From positions 1-64,000 of the forward strand of contig NZ_CP096882.1 in assembly GCF_023273875.1 (NCBI RefSeq): a stretch of 64,000 nucleotides of DNA, read 5' to 3'. Shown here in pieces: positions 36,159 through 44,741 of this stretch (the first letter of the stretch is position 1; every line of letters begins with the position of its first letter). The DNA is from Pseudarthrobacter sp. SSS035. GTDB taxonomy: Bacteria > Actinomycetota > Actinomycetes > Actinomycetales > Micrococcaceae. The translations under genes and the position numbers were made by a program. The notes under the pieces are model-generated. The model worked only from the letters and a program-made list of their open reading frames with translations. It made no database searches and was not told where the DNA came from.

Positions 36159-37070
36159 ATGTCCTACGCAGTTGAACAGAACGAGAAGTTCGCCGCCTAC
36201 GCCAGCCCGGAGCGTCTGGTGTCCACCGAATGGCTCGCAGCCGCCCTCCAAGGCGGCGCCTTGGCGGACGGAAAGTTGGTGGTGGTCGAGTCCGACGAGG
36301 ATGTCCTCCTTTACGAGACCGGCCATATCCCCGGATCAGTCAAAATCGACTGGCACACGGACCTTAACGATGATGTGACCCGCGATTACGTGAACGGTGA
36401 GGCGTTCTCCGCCCTGGCCGCTGCCAAGGGCATCTCCCGTGACACCACGGTGGTCATCTACGGGGACAAGTCCAACTGGTGGGCCGCCTATGCGCTCTGG
36501 GTCTTTACCCTGTTCGGCCACGAGGACGTCCGGCTGCTCGACGGCGGCCGGGACAAGTGGATCGCCGAAGGCCGTGACCTGACCACGGAGCGGACCACCC
36601 CGGCGCCCGGCGACTATCCGGTGGTGGAGCGCAACGACGCCCCCATCCGCGCGTTCAAGGAAGATGTGCTGGCACACTTCGGCAAGCCGCTCATTGACGT
36701 CCGCTCCCCCGAGGAATACACCGGCCAGCGGACCCACATGCCGGCCTACCCGGAGGAAGGTGCGCTCCGCGGCGGACACATTCCCACGGCAGCATCCATC
36801 CCCTGGGCGCGTGCCGCTGCGCCGGACGGAACGTACCGCAGCCGGGAAGAGCTCGAGGCCCTCTACCTGGGCGAGGCCGGGCTGACCGCAGGCGATGACG
36901 TGGTGGCCTACTGCCGCATCGGCGAGCGTTCCAGCCACACCTGGTTCGCGCTCAAGTACCTGCTGGGCTTTGACACTGTCCGGAACTACGACGGCTCCTG
37001 GACAGAGTGGGGCAACGCCGTCCGGGTTCCCATCGCCAAGGGTACGGAACGCGGCACGGTCCCGGCGTAA
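36159..37070 (+). CDS. sseA: thiosulfate/3-mercaptopyruvate sulfurtransferase
   Basis: Two rhodanese domains in 303 residues. The active-site loop of the second domain is YCRIGERSSHTW with catalytic Cys252. The equivalent place in the first domain (VIYGDKSNWWAAY) has no cysteine, as usual for the family. It moves sulfane sulfur to thiols or cyanide. The ATG at 36159 is preceded by GAAAGG. It is followed after 10 bp by a SufE-like gene, so the pair may form a sulfur-relay unit. Confidence 0.92.
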   Translation: MSYAVEQNEKFAAYASPERLVSTEWLAAALQGGALADGKLVVVESDEDVLLYETGHIPGSVKIDWHTDLNDDVTRDYVNGEAFSALAAAKGISRDTTVVIYGDKSNWWAAYALWVFTLFGHEDVRLLDGGRDKWIAEGRDLTTERTTPAPGDYPVVERNDAPIRAFKEDVLAHFGKPLIDVRSPEEYTGQRTHMPAYPEEGALRGGHIPTAASIPWARAAAPDGTYRSREELEALYLGEAGLTAGDDVVAYCRIGERSSHTWFALKYLLGFDTVRNYDGSWTEWGNAVRVPIAKGTERGTVPA

Positions 37071-37080
37071 ACTGGAACAG

Positions 37081-37542
37081 ATGAGTACACATGACCTGCC
37101 TGCCGCCTTGGCGGAAATCGTGGATGACTTCCAGGCCCTGACCGAACCCGATCGGCTTCAGTTGCTGCTTGAGTTCTCGCGCGAACTGCCGGAGTTGCCT
37201 GACCGGCTGAAGGACCACCCCGAGCTCCTGGAGCAGGTGGTGGAATGCCAGTCGCCGCTGTTCCTGGCCATCGAGACGGAAAGGAACGACGCCGGACCTG
37301 CCGACGCCGTTCGGCTCTACTTCAAAGCGCCACCGGAAGCCCCCACCACGCGGGGTTTCGCCGGTGTGCTCCACGAGGGCCTCGACGGACTCAGCGCCGC
37401 TGAAATCCTGGCGGTGCCGGACGACATGCCAGAGCTGCTGGGGTTGACGCGGGCCATCACACCCTTGCGGATGCGCGGCATGACGGCGATGCTGGGACGG
37501 ATCAAGCGCAAGGTCGCCGCAACGTCCCGGTCCGCGTCCTGA
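37081..37542 (+). CDS. sufE: SufE-family cysteine desulfurase activator
   Basis: 153 residues with the SufE signature VVECQSPLFL, in which Cys56 accepts sulfur from a desulfurase. The C-terminal helices GLTRAITPLRMRGMTAMLGRIK match the family. The start at 37081 is an ATG 10 bp after the sulfurtransferase. No SufS lies nearby, and the rhodanese-SufE pairing is common in actinobacteria, so this copy probably works with the upstream enzyme rather than with the suf operon. Confidence 0.9.
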   Translation: MSTHDLPAALAEIVDDFQALTEPDRLQLLLEFSRELPELPDRLKDHPELLEQVVECQSPLFLAIETERNDAGPADAVRLYFKAPPEAPTTRGFAGVLHEGLDGLSAAEILAVPDDMPELLGLTRAITPLRMRGMTAMLGRIKRKVAATSRSAS

Positions 37543-37581
37543 TCCCCTGATCTCCTGACTCCGGATCGGAAACTGAACGCC

Positions 37582-38079
37582 TTGGGACACAAAAGTTCTT
37601 CAAACGGAACGCCGGCCACAGCCGCACTGGCTGCAGCCGGCGTTCCTTTTGTGCTGCATCCGTATGCCCACGATCCTTCAGCGGCCAGCTACGGCACGGA
37701 AGCCGCCGGAGCCCTGGGCATCGCTCCGGAGACGGTCTTCAAGACCCTCATGGTGGAAGTGGAGGGCCGGCTGGCCGTGGGGGTTGTGCCGGTCAGCGGA
37801 AACCTTGACCTGAAGGCATTCGCGGCCGCCCTGGGCGCCAGGAAGGCTTCGATGGCAGATCCTGCGGCTGCTGAACGCCGCACGGGCTACGTCCTGGGCG
37901 GGATCTCGCCGCTGGGCCAGCGCCAGTCATCACCCACGGTGGTGGACAGCAGCGCCCTCAATCTGGGAACGATGCTGGTTTCCGGTGGCAAACGCGGCCT
38001 GGACGTTGAGCTTGCGCCGGCCGACCTCATCCGGCTGACGTCCGCGGTGACAGCCGCCATCGGCACCCGCACGCCTTAG
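37582..38079 (+). CDS. ybaK: YbaK/EbsC-type Cys-tRNA(Pro) deacylase
   Basis: 165 residues of the INS/YbaK editing fold, which hydrolyses mischarged aminoacyl-tRNA. Visible segments are VFKTLMVEVEG, VVPVSGNLDLKAFAAALG and GYVLGGISPLGQ, matching the family in order. The start is a TTG without a strong ribosome site, so the N-terminus is uncertain by a few codons. The stop overlaps the end of the convergent hydrolase gene by three bases (38077-38078 shared). Confidence 0.9.
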   Translation: MGHKSSSNGTPATAALAAAGVPFVLHPYAHDPSAASYGTEAAGALGIAPETVFKTLMVEVEGRLAVGVVPVSGNLDLKAFAAALGARKASMADPAAAERRTGYVLGGISPLGQRQSSPTVVDSSALNLGTMLVSGGKRGLDVELAPADLIRLTSAVTAAIGTRTP

Positions 38080-39341
38080 CGGTTCTGCCCCGGATTAAGA
38101 CGCGGAGCCAACTGGGGCCGAAGCCACGCCTTGATCAGGTTCTCCCAGCGCTCGGGATCGACATTCCACTCCTTGGTATGCCTGGCGTGGTTGAACGTTT
38201 CGAATGTGACCATGTCTGGATTCCGCTCCGCCAGGAGCGCGGAGGGTTCATAGGGAACGTACTCGTCATCAACGCTGTGGATGATCAGCGTGGGCGTCCG
38301 GACTTCGACGGCGCGCGCCACCCAGTCCATGGCCTTGAGGTCCACGGGCGCGGCAAGGCCGGTGAGCCTCCGGCCCACGGGGTGGCCCAGCATCAGCTGC
38401 CCGTAGCGGCCCACGAGGGACGGAATGCGATTGATCTGCGCATGGTGGGCCAGCACATTGACCCAGTTGATAACGGGCGCGTCCAGGACCATGGCCCGGA
38501 TCAGTTGACGGTGAGGCGAGAGATCGGCCGTCTGCAGGCAGATGGCGCCGCCCATGGACCAGCCGAAGAGGACAATTTCCTCGGCGCCGTGGGCCAGGGC
38601 GAACTCGATGGCCGCCTCCACGTCATGCCATTCCGTGGATCCCAGGCCGTACCGGCCATCCTCGGCCGACGGCGCCAACCCGTCATTGCGGTAAGAGACC
38701 AGCAGGCTGGTGAGCCCCAGTTCGAGGGCGGGGCCTACGGCACGGAGGGCCTCCTGGCGGGTGGCCCCGCGGCCGTGAACCATGACTGCCCAGGTACGGG
38801 CAGGTCCGCCGGCCCGGACCAGCCACGCCGGTGCTGTGCCGCCGTCGACGTCTATGTGCACGTCCTCCGCCGCAAAGCCGGCGGTGGCGGGATCCGGGTA
38901 GAGCGCACCGCTCCACCATCCGCGGCGGGCCGTATCAAGATCGCCGGTATAGACGGCTTCCACTTCGCGCAGGACCGTGCCGTCCGCCGGCGAATAGGAC
39001 ACGATCCGCCCGATCCGGGCGTGCCCCTTCCCGCCGTCGAAAAACAACCCATAGACGCCCTCCACAGTCGTCTCCGGAGTGGCTGTCAGGATGACCTGGC
39101 GGCCGCCTCCTTCCCGGAGCACGGCGAGGACTTCCTGGTCCGCCGTCCGCTGCCGGACGGGAGTGATCACACGCCGGGCAAAATAAAGCGCCAGCGCGGA
39201 GGAGCCGGTGGCCAGCAGGCCTGCAAGGGCCCCGCCGCCAATGACGCCGCCGAGCGCCCATTTGGCGCGCAGCGACATGCGGCCATCGGCCTGGGTCGGA
39301 ACTGCCGCCGTCAACGTGGAGGTGCGCGTGGAAGGTGCCAT
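38076..39341 (-). CDS. membrane-anchored alpha/beta hydrolase
   Basis: 421 residues. A single hydrophobic segment at about 32-56 (LGGVIGGGALAGLLATGSSA) suggests an N-terminal membrane anchor. A beta-rich region is followed by an alpha/beta hydrolase fold with nucleophile elbow GWSMGG, oxyanion region VMVHGRGATRQE, Asp in IIHSVDDEYVP and His in FNHARHTKEW. The open frame runs upstream for 200 more codons, but the ATG at 39341 starts the conserved part. The substrate is unknown. Confidence 0.85.
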   Translation of the reverse strand: MAPSTRTSTLTAAVPTQADGRMSLRAKWALGGVIGGGALAGLLATGSSALALYFARRVITPVRQRTADQEVLAVLREGGGRQVILTATPETTVEGVYGLFFDGGKGHARIGRIVSYSPADGTVLREVEAVYTGDLDTARRGWWSGALYPDPATAGFAAEDVHIDVDGGTAPAWLVRAGGPARTWAVMVHGRGATRQEALRAVGPALELGLTSLLVSYRNDGLAPSAEDGRYGLGSTEWHDVEAAIEFALAHGAEEIVLFGWSMGGAICLQTADLSPHRQLIRAMVLDAPVINWVNVLAHHAQINRIPSLVGRYGQLMLGHPVGRRLTGLAAPVDLKAMDWVARAVEVRTPTLIIHSVDDEYVPYEPSALLAERNPDMVTFETFNHARHTKEWNVDPERWENLIKAWLRPQLAPRLNPGQNR

Positions 39342-39497
39342 GGAACCATTCTTACTGCCGCAGACGCGTTGACCATATTCCGTCCGGCACGTGGCATCGG
39401 AATTCTGCCGGCTCCGGGGACGCCGCGCGCATGACACCGCAACCGCTGTGCGGCCCAAATGGATGCAGGCGCCGGTGCGCACGACTAGGCTGATGCC

Positions 39498-39989
39498 ATG
39501 AGTGATCCAATCGTCATCCTGACCGAAGAACCCCTGGGCGCGGACGACCGCGTCAACATAGAACGCCTGGTGGACGGCCAGGACACTCCCCTTGTCCTGC
39601 TGGTTCCAGGGAACACCGAACGGCATCTGCTGGTGGATTTCCTTGAGAATCTCTCCCTGCTGGACGTTGCTAAGGCGTTCCGCGAACTGACCGCCCACGC
39701 CCCGGACCCCACCGTTGAACGGGCCGAGGCCGCAGAGACGCTGGCCGTCTCGCTGGCCGCCTTGGAGGGGCTGGGCGCTGGGGTATCGGGCGAGGTTGTG
39801 GACGGCGGGGCGGTCAACGGCCTCGTTGCCAAGGTCAAGGAACTCGGCGCAGCCCAGGCAGTGGTGATCACGCGTCCTCACGCAGTTGCGGATACGTTCC
39901 ACACGGACTGGGCCAACAAAGCCCAGGACCAGTTGGGGCTCCCCGTGCTCCACCTGTATGCCGGTTCGGGATTTATCGGCGACTCCTGA
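39498..39989 (+). CDS. conserved hypothetical protein
   Basis: 163 residues starting MSDPIVILTEEPLGADD. The pattern of beta strand-helix repeats (VLLVPGNTERHL, AVVITRPHAVADT, LPVLHLYAGSGFI) suggests a Rossmann-like or universal-stress-like fold, but no catalytic motif is recognised. It sits 14 bp before msrB on the same strand, so the two may be co-transcribed. Confidence 0.75.
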   Translation: MSDPIVILTEEPLGADDRVNIERLVDGQDTPLVLLVPGNTERHLLVDFLENLSLLDVAKAFRELTAHAPDPTVERAEAAETLAVSLAALEGLGAGVSGEVVDGGAVNGLVAKVKELGAAQAVVITRPHAVADTFHTDWANKAQDQLGLPVLHLYAGSGFIGDS

Positions 39990-40003
39990 GCGTTGAGCTG
40001 ACT

Positions 40004-40513
40004 ATGAGCATCTTTGGTAAGAGCATCTTCGAGAACAAGGCCACGGATTCCGTCCCCGGTCCGGCCGCCGACGCCGCCGCTGCGGAACCCGTCTACCGGA
40101 AATCCGACGCCGAGTGGCGGCAGGAACTCACACCGGAGGAATACCACGTGCTGCGGCAGGCGGGCACGGAGCGCCCCTTCACCGGCGAGTACGTGGACAC
40201 CCATACGGAGGGTGTCTACCAATGCCGCGCCTGTGGCACCGAGCTCTTCCGGAGCAACGAAAAATTCGACTCGCATTGTGGCTGGCCGTCCTTCTGGGCA
40301 CCGCTCGCCGAAGGCACCGTCCGTTACATCCACGACCGGACGCTCGGCATGAAGCGGGTGGAGGTACGGTGCGCGCACTGTGATTCACACCTGGGCCACG
40401 TATTTGAGGGTGAAGGCTACGGCACGCCCACGGACCAGCGCTTCTGCATCAATTCGGTGTCCCTGAAACTGGTGCCGCGCGGCGCGGCGGGGGACGAACC
40501 CACGGAGTCCTGA
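40004..40513 (+). CDS. msrB: peptide-methionine (R)-S-oxide reductase
   Basis: Repairs methionine-R-sulfoxide in proteins. Zinc cysteines are Cys74/Cys77 and Cys123/Cys126, the catalytic Cys148 lies in RFCINSVSL, and HCGWPSF supplies a likely recycling Cys92. An N-terminal stretch of about 30 Ala/Pro-rich residues precedes the enzyme core. 169 residues. Confidence 0.95.
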   Translation: MSIFGKSIFENKATDSVPGPAADAAAAEPVYRKSDAEWRQELTPEEYHVLRQAGTERPFTGEYVDTHTEGVYQCRACGTELFRSNEKFDSHCGWPSFWAPLAEGTVRYIHDRTLGMKRVEVRCAHCDSHLGHVFEGEGYGTPTDQRFCINSVSLKLVPRGAAGDEPTES

Positions 40514-40667
40514 GTCCGCCAGCCGTGGCTCCGCCTACATCTGGCGGAGCCTCGAGGCGCCTCGAGCCCGAGAGTATCTTATGCTCAGGCTCGATTTGAG
40601 TTAGAGACTCTGGTTGCTTGCTACGCTCGCCGTAGATGCCCCAAGCAATGAGAAAGGCAGTCGCACC

Positions 40668-42035
40668 ATGACCGTCACCGTGACCGTGGCCCCTACGAGG
40701 ATCACCGCCGAAAATCCCGCCTGGCTCCGCCTCAGGAGCGCCGCCGAATCCCTGCAGGCACTGCAGGTCCAGGACGGCTCCGTGCCTGATGCCGGCCATC
40801 ACGCCGAGGCAACCCTGCAGGTTGCCGCCATCACGGAGTCGCTTGCCGAACTGGCACCGCTGTTCCCGCACGACGCGACCTACCTTGACGCCGTCGTCGC
40901 TGATTTCCAGGCGTGGGCCACGGCTGGATTCGCCGTCCCGGACTTCCTCGCATCGCTGCTGGCGTTCCAGCCCCAGCTGCAGCGCCAGGATGGCCTGCAG
41001 CATGTTGTCATCTTCCCCATGTACACCCAGAACGGAAGCAGCAGCCGGCTGGTGGAAGCCGTTCTGATCGAAGTCATCTGGCCCGATTTTGTGGCCGGCC
41101 TTGAGGCCGGGGACTATTCCAACAAGCTCTTTGTGCCCATCCGGTTCCTGGACTTCACCCACGGCTACAACACCAACTCGGCGGTACTGTTCCCCGAAAC
41201 CGTTGCTGTCCGGGCGACACCCACCTTCACCTGGGGCGCGATTTTTGCGGACCGCGAAGCTGCCCGGTTCCGCCGGGTCCTGCGCGCGGCCGCAGACATC
41301 ACCTCCCTGGATCTGCCCGCGGGCGCCGAGGAACTCCTGGCCGACCAGGAGCTGACCGAGGCCACGTTTGTGATGTGGGACCTGATCCATGACCGCACCC
41401 ACATGCGCGGCGACCTGCCCTTTGACCCGTTCATGATCAAGCAGCGGATGCCCTACTTCCTGTATTCGCTGGAAGAGCTGCGCTGCGACCTCACCGCCTT
41501 CCGGGAATCCGTCCGGATCGAACAGGACGAAGACGCCGGGCCGGACGCACGCCGGCACGCGAAACTGGTGCAGTACGCCATCATCTTCGACCGGATCTTC
41601 CGCTTCGCGATCACCGGCAACCGGGTGCGCAACTACGACGGCCTTGGCGGACAGCTGCTCTTTGCCTGGCTGCACCAGCACCACGTCCTGCACTGGACCG
41701 ACAGCCGGCTCAGCATCGACTGGGACCAGGTGGCGGACGCGGTGATCGCCCTCGGCGCCTCGATCGACGAGCTCTACTGGCGCTCCATTGACCGGCCGAA
41801 AATGGCCCATTGGCTTGCCGCGTACCAGCTGATCTCCAACACGGTCACGCCCAACCCCGCATCCGTGTGGGCCAAAGGCCCGGACGCGCTTCCCGTTGCC
41901 GGTCCGCCCCGCGGCCTCACGGACCAGGTGCTGGACGACGAATTTCCGCTGTCCATGTTCTACGAAGCCTTGGAGAAGAAAATGCGTCCGGTCATCGAAT
42001 CCACCGCCGGCATCACCGGAGCGTCCGCGCTGTGA
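40668..42035 (+). CDS. DUF6421-family protein
   Basis: 455 residues, no known function. Conserved-looking segments are VVIFPMYTQNGSSSR, VPIRFLDFTHGYNTNSAVLFPETV, DLIHDRTHMRGDLPFDPFMIKQRMPYF and DRIFRFAITGNRVRNYDGLGGQ. The clustered His, Asp and Arg around HDRTHMRGDLPFDP look like a metal or substrate site, by inspection only. The chosen ATG (40668) follows GAGAAAGGC. The stop overlaps the downstream SDR gene as GTGA, and an aldolase-like gene follows, a trio that appears conserved in other actinobacteria from memory. Confidence 0.8.
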   Translation: MTVTVTVAPTRITAENPAWLRLRSAAESLQALQVQDGSVPDAGHHAEATLQVAAITESLAELAPLFPHDATYLDAVVADFQAWATAGFAVPDFLASLLAFQPQLQRQDGLQHVVIFPMYTQNGSSSRLVEAVLIEVIWPDFVAGLEAGDYSNKLFVPIRFLDFTHGYNTNSAVLFPETVAVRATPTFTWGAIFADREAARFRRVLRAAADITSLDLPAGAEELLADQELTEATFVMWDLIHDRTHMRGDLPFDPFMIKQRMPYFLYSLEELRCDLTAFRESVRIEQDEDAGPDARRHAKLVQYAIIFDRIFRFAITGNRVRNYDGLGGQLLFAWLHQHHVLHWTDSRLSIDWDQVADAVIALGASIDELYWRSIDRPKMAHWLAAYQLISNTVTPNPASVWAKGPDALPVAGPPRGLTDQVLDDEFPLSMFYEALEKKMRPVIESTAGITGASAL

Positions 42036-42793
42036 GCGAACCCGGCGCCCCGCACGTTGTACCTGTTCCGGATAATGCCCTCGGGCTGAACGTCCTGGTC
42101 ACCGGCGGCAGCGGACCGTCCGGGATCGCGGTGGCCCGGGCATTGTACCAGGCGGGGTTCCGGGTCTTCACGGTCGGCTCGGACACGACGCGCATCCACG
42201 CTGCTGCGAGGCAGGCGGGCGACGGCGTCACTCCCCTGGTGTGCGACCTTGCGGATCTCGCTGACGTCCAGGCCCTCCGGAAGACCCTGACGGGCACGGC
42301 AGGTCTGATGGACGGGGTCATCCACCTCGTCGGCGGCTGGCGCGGCGCCAAGGGCATCACGGACCAAAGCGACGCCGATTGGGACTTCCTGGAGCGCGGC
42401 GCCATCACCACGCTCCGGAATGTGTCCCGGGTCTTTTACGGCGACCTGGCCGCCGCCGGAACCGGACGGTTTGCCATGGTGTCCTCCATCGCGGTGGACA
42501 AGCCCACGGCGGCGACGGCCAGCTACGTGGCGGCAAAGGCTGCCGCCGAGACCTGGACACTGGCCATGGCGGAGGGGCTGGCCCGCACGGCCGCGGATGA
42601 GGGCGCCGCCTTGCGCGGCGCCGCCGTCGTCCTCGTGGTGAAAGCCCTGGTGGACGACGAACTCCGGAAGGCGCACCCGGAACGGACATTCCCAGGCGCC
42701 ACCGACGTCGAGGACCTGGCCGCCGCCGTCGTCGGTCTGTTCAGCCGCCCGGCAGCCGAACTGAACGGCCGGCGCCTGCTCCTGGCCCCCTGA
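42032..42793 (+). CDS. SDR-family oxidoreductase
   Basis: 253 residues of the short-chain dehydrogenase fold. The cofactor motif is VLVTGGSGPSGIAVARAL and HLVGGW replaces the usual NNAG segment. The catalytic Ser and Tyr-x-x-x-Lys are in MVSSIAV and SYVAAKAAAE. The GTG start overlaps the DUF6421 stop by four bases. The substrate is unknown, and tight coupling suggests a shared pathway. Confidence 0.88.
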   Translation: MSEPGAPHVVPVPDNALGLNVLVTGGSGPSGIAVARALYQAGFRVFTVGSDTTRIHAAARQAGDGVTPLVCDLADLADVQALRKTLTGTAGLMDGVIHLVGGWRGAKGITDQSDADWDFLERGAITTLRNVSRVFYGDLAAAGTGRFAMVSSIAVDKPTAATASYVAAKAAAETWTLAMAEGLARTAADEGAALRGAAVVLVVKALVDDELRKAHPERTFPGATDVEDLAAAVVGLFSRPAAELNGRRLLLAP

Positions 42794-42870
42794 CCGCAAA
42801 TCCCTGACCGCAACCTCCCCTGGCATACTGACCCCTGACCGGCCGGACCCGACCTCCCTAGACTGAGAAC

Positions 42871-43998
42871 GTGAGCAAAGCAATGACAACTACGGCAGAT
42901 GCCGCCCCCCGGCTTGAAAATCCCGCCGCCCGGCTGCATGACGCGTCCATCCGCGGTTTCGCCTCGGACAACTACTCCGGCGTGCACCCCGAGGTGCTGG
43001 CCGCCCTCGCGGCGGCCAACGAAGGGCACCAGGTGTCCTACGGAGAGGACGACTACACGGCACGGCTGCAGGGGCTGATGGAGGATCACTTCGGCGCCGG
43101 CATCGAATGCTTCCCGGTGTTCAACGGCACGGGGGCCAACGTGCTATCCCTGCAGTCGCTGCTCCCGCGCTGGGGTGCTGTGGTGTGCGCTTCGACGGCG
43201 CACATCAACATGGACGAAAACGGCGCTCCGGAACGGATCGGCGGGATCAAACTCCTGCATGTCCCCACCCCCGACGGCAAGCTGACGCCGGAGCTGATTG
43301 ACCGCGAGGCGTGGGGTTGGGGCGATGAACACCGGGCACAGCCGCTGGCAGTGTCCATCACGCAGACCACCGAGCTCGGCACCTGCTACACCCCGGATGA
43401 GGTCCGGGCCATCGCCGATCATGCCCACGCCAAGGGCATGAAACTCCACATGGACGGCGCGCGGCTGGCCAACGCCGCCGCGCACCTGGACGTGCCGCTG
43501 CGGGCTTTCACGCGCGACGCCGGCGTGGACATCCTCTCCTTCGGCGGCACCAAAAACGGGCTGCTGTACGGCGAAGTGGTGGTGGCCCTGAACCCCGAAG
43601 CCGCCCACGGCCTGAAGTTCCTGCGCAAGATGAACATGCAGCTGGCCTCGAAAATGCGCTTCCTGTCCGCCCAGTTCATCGCCCTGCTGGAAGGCGACCT
43701 GTGGCTCCGTTCGGCGTCGCACGCCAACGCCATGGCCGCCCGCCTCCGCGCCGCGGTGGACACGATCGAGGGCGTCGAGCCCACACAGAAGACGGAGTCC
43801 AACGGCGTGTTCGCCGTCCTGCCGGCCGGCATAGCTGACCGGCTGCGGGAGTCCTTCCGGTTCTACGACTGGGATGAAGCCGCCCGCGAGGTCCGCTGGA
43901 TGTGCTCCTTCGACACCAGCGAGGACGACGTCGACGCCTTTGTGGCCGCGATCCGACGGGAACTTGCGGCCCACCACGCGGGCACGGAAGCCGGATAG
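42871..43998 (+). CDS. low-specificity threonine aldolase / beta-eliminating lyase
   Basis: PLP fold type I enzyme of 375 residues. The PLP lysine is Lys228 in SFGGTKNGLL. Asp195 in HMDGARLA holds the pyridine nitrogen, and FNGTGANVLSL and CASTAHINMDE are other cofactor-contacting segments. Such enzymes split beta-hydroxy amino acids to glycine and an aldehyde, or eliminate a beta substituent. It follows the SDR gene by 77 bp and is probably in the same operon. Confidence 0.9.
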   Translation: MSKAMTTTADAAPRLENPAARLHDASIRGFASDNYSGVHPEVLAALAAANEGHQVSYGEDDYTARLQGLMEDHFGAGIECFPVFNGTGANVLSLQSLLPRWGAVVCASTAHINMDENGAPERIGGIKLLHVPTPDGKLTPELIDREAWGWGDEHRAQPLAVSITQTTELGTCYTPDEVRAIADHAHAKGMKLHMDGARLANAAAHLDVPLRAFTRDAGVDILSFGGTKNGLLYGEVVVALNPEAAHGLKFLRKMNMQLASKMRFLSAQFIALLEGDLWLRSASHANAMAARLRAAVDTIEGVEPTQKTESNGVFAVLPAGIADRLRESFRFYDWDEAAREVRWMCSFDTSEDDVDAFVAAIRRELAAHHAGTEAG

Positions 43999-44059
43999 CT
44001 TGGACCGGCCGACGGCGAGCCTGCGCTGCCCGCCCCCTGCTGTTGCGTAATCTGCGAAG

Positions 44060-44710
44060 GTGAACGCACTAGCCCAGGTTCCCCCGGAATTTCTCCACGC
44101 CCTGGGAACCCTCAGGAAGGCCCAATGCCGCGGTGAACTGCGCCTGGCGGAAATTCCCGCCCCGGCGCGCCTGGCACCGTTCGCCGTGGCACTCGGGGCC
44201 GAAGTCATGGCGCCCGGGCCGGGCAGCGGCACCACACCGGTCCACGGGCCCGCCGCCATGGCCCTGGCGGCGGCGTCCGGCACCGCGGACGACGACGACA
44301 CCGAGCTGGCCACGGGCCGCTTCATCCTGCTCCACGACCCCGAAGGCTCAGCAGTCTGGGACGGCGAATTCCGGATTGTCACCTACATCCGGGCCCAGCT
44401 TGAGCCCGAGATGGGCAACGACGAAATGCTGGGCACCGTCGCCTGGACCTGGCTGGTCGAGGCGCTGGAGAACCACAAGGCCCCCTACCGGGCGGCCGGC
44501 GGGACCGCCACGCGCGTCCTGTCGGAGAGCTTTGGAACACTTTCCGACCGGCCCGGGTCGATCGATATCGAGCTGCGCGCCTCCTGGACTCCGGCGTCCT
44601 CGGACGTCACTGCCCATCTGGAGGCGTGGTCCGACATGGTCTGCACGTTCGCCGGCCTCCCCCCTCTACCCGACGGCGTCACGGCCCTTCCGCGCCGGCG
44701 CCGGAACTAG
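44060..44710 (+). CDS. DUF3000 domain-containing protein
   Basis: 216 residues with the family-like pattern FILLHDPEGSAVWDGEFRIVTYIRAQLEPE and EMLGTVAWTWLVEALE. The function is unknown. A DUF3000 gene next to the RNase D-like gene is a common actinobacterial pairing, which suggests a shared RNA-related role by position only. 31 bp separate it from rnd. Confidence 0.85.
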   Translation: MNALAQVPPEFLHALGTLRKAQCRGELRLAEIPAPARLAPFAVALGAEVMAPGPGSGTTPVHGPAAMALAAASGTADDDDTELATGRFILLHDPEGSAVWDGEFRIVTYIRAQLEPEMGNDEMLGTVAWTWLVEALENHKAPYRAAGGTATRVLSESFGTLSDRPGSIDIELRASWTPASSDVTAHLEAWSDMVCTFAGLPPLPDGVTALPRRRRN

Positions 44711-44741
44711 GACTGCCCCTTGTCGGTAAACTGAAGGCATC

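Noticed and set aside
39342..39953. N-terminal extension of the alpha/beta hydrolase frame
   Set aside because: The 204 extra codons overlap the opposite-strand hypothetical gene and are not conserved-looking. The ATG at 39341 precedes the membrane anchor.
40595..40608. Sequence TTTGAGTTAGAGAC repeated at 53018-53031
   Set aside because: Both copies are upstream of genes, but several 14-base matches are expected by chance in 64 kb and the distances to the starts differ (60 and 0 bases).
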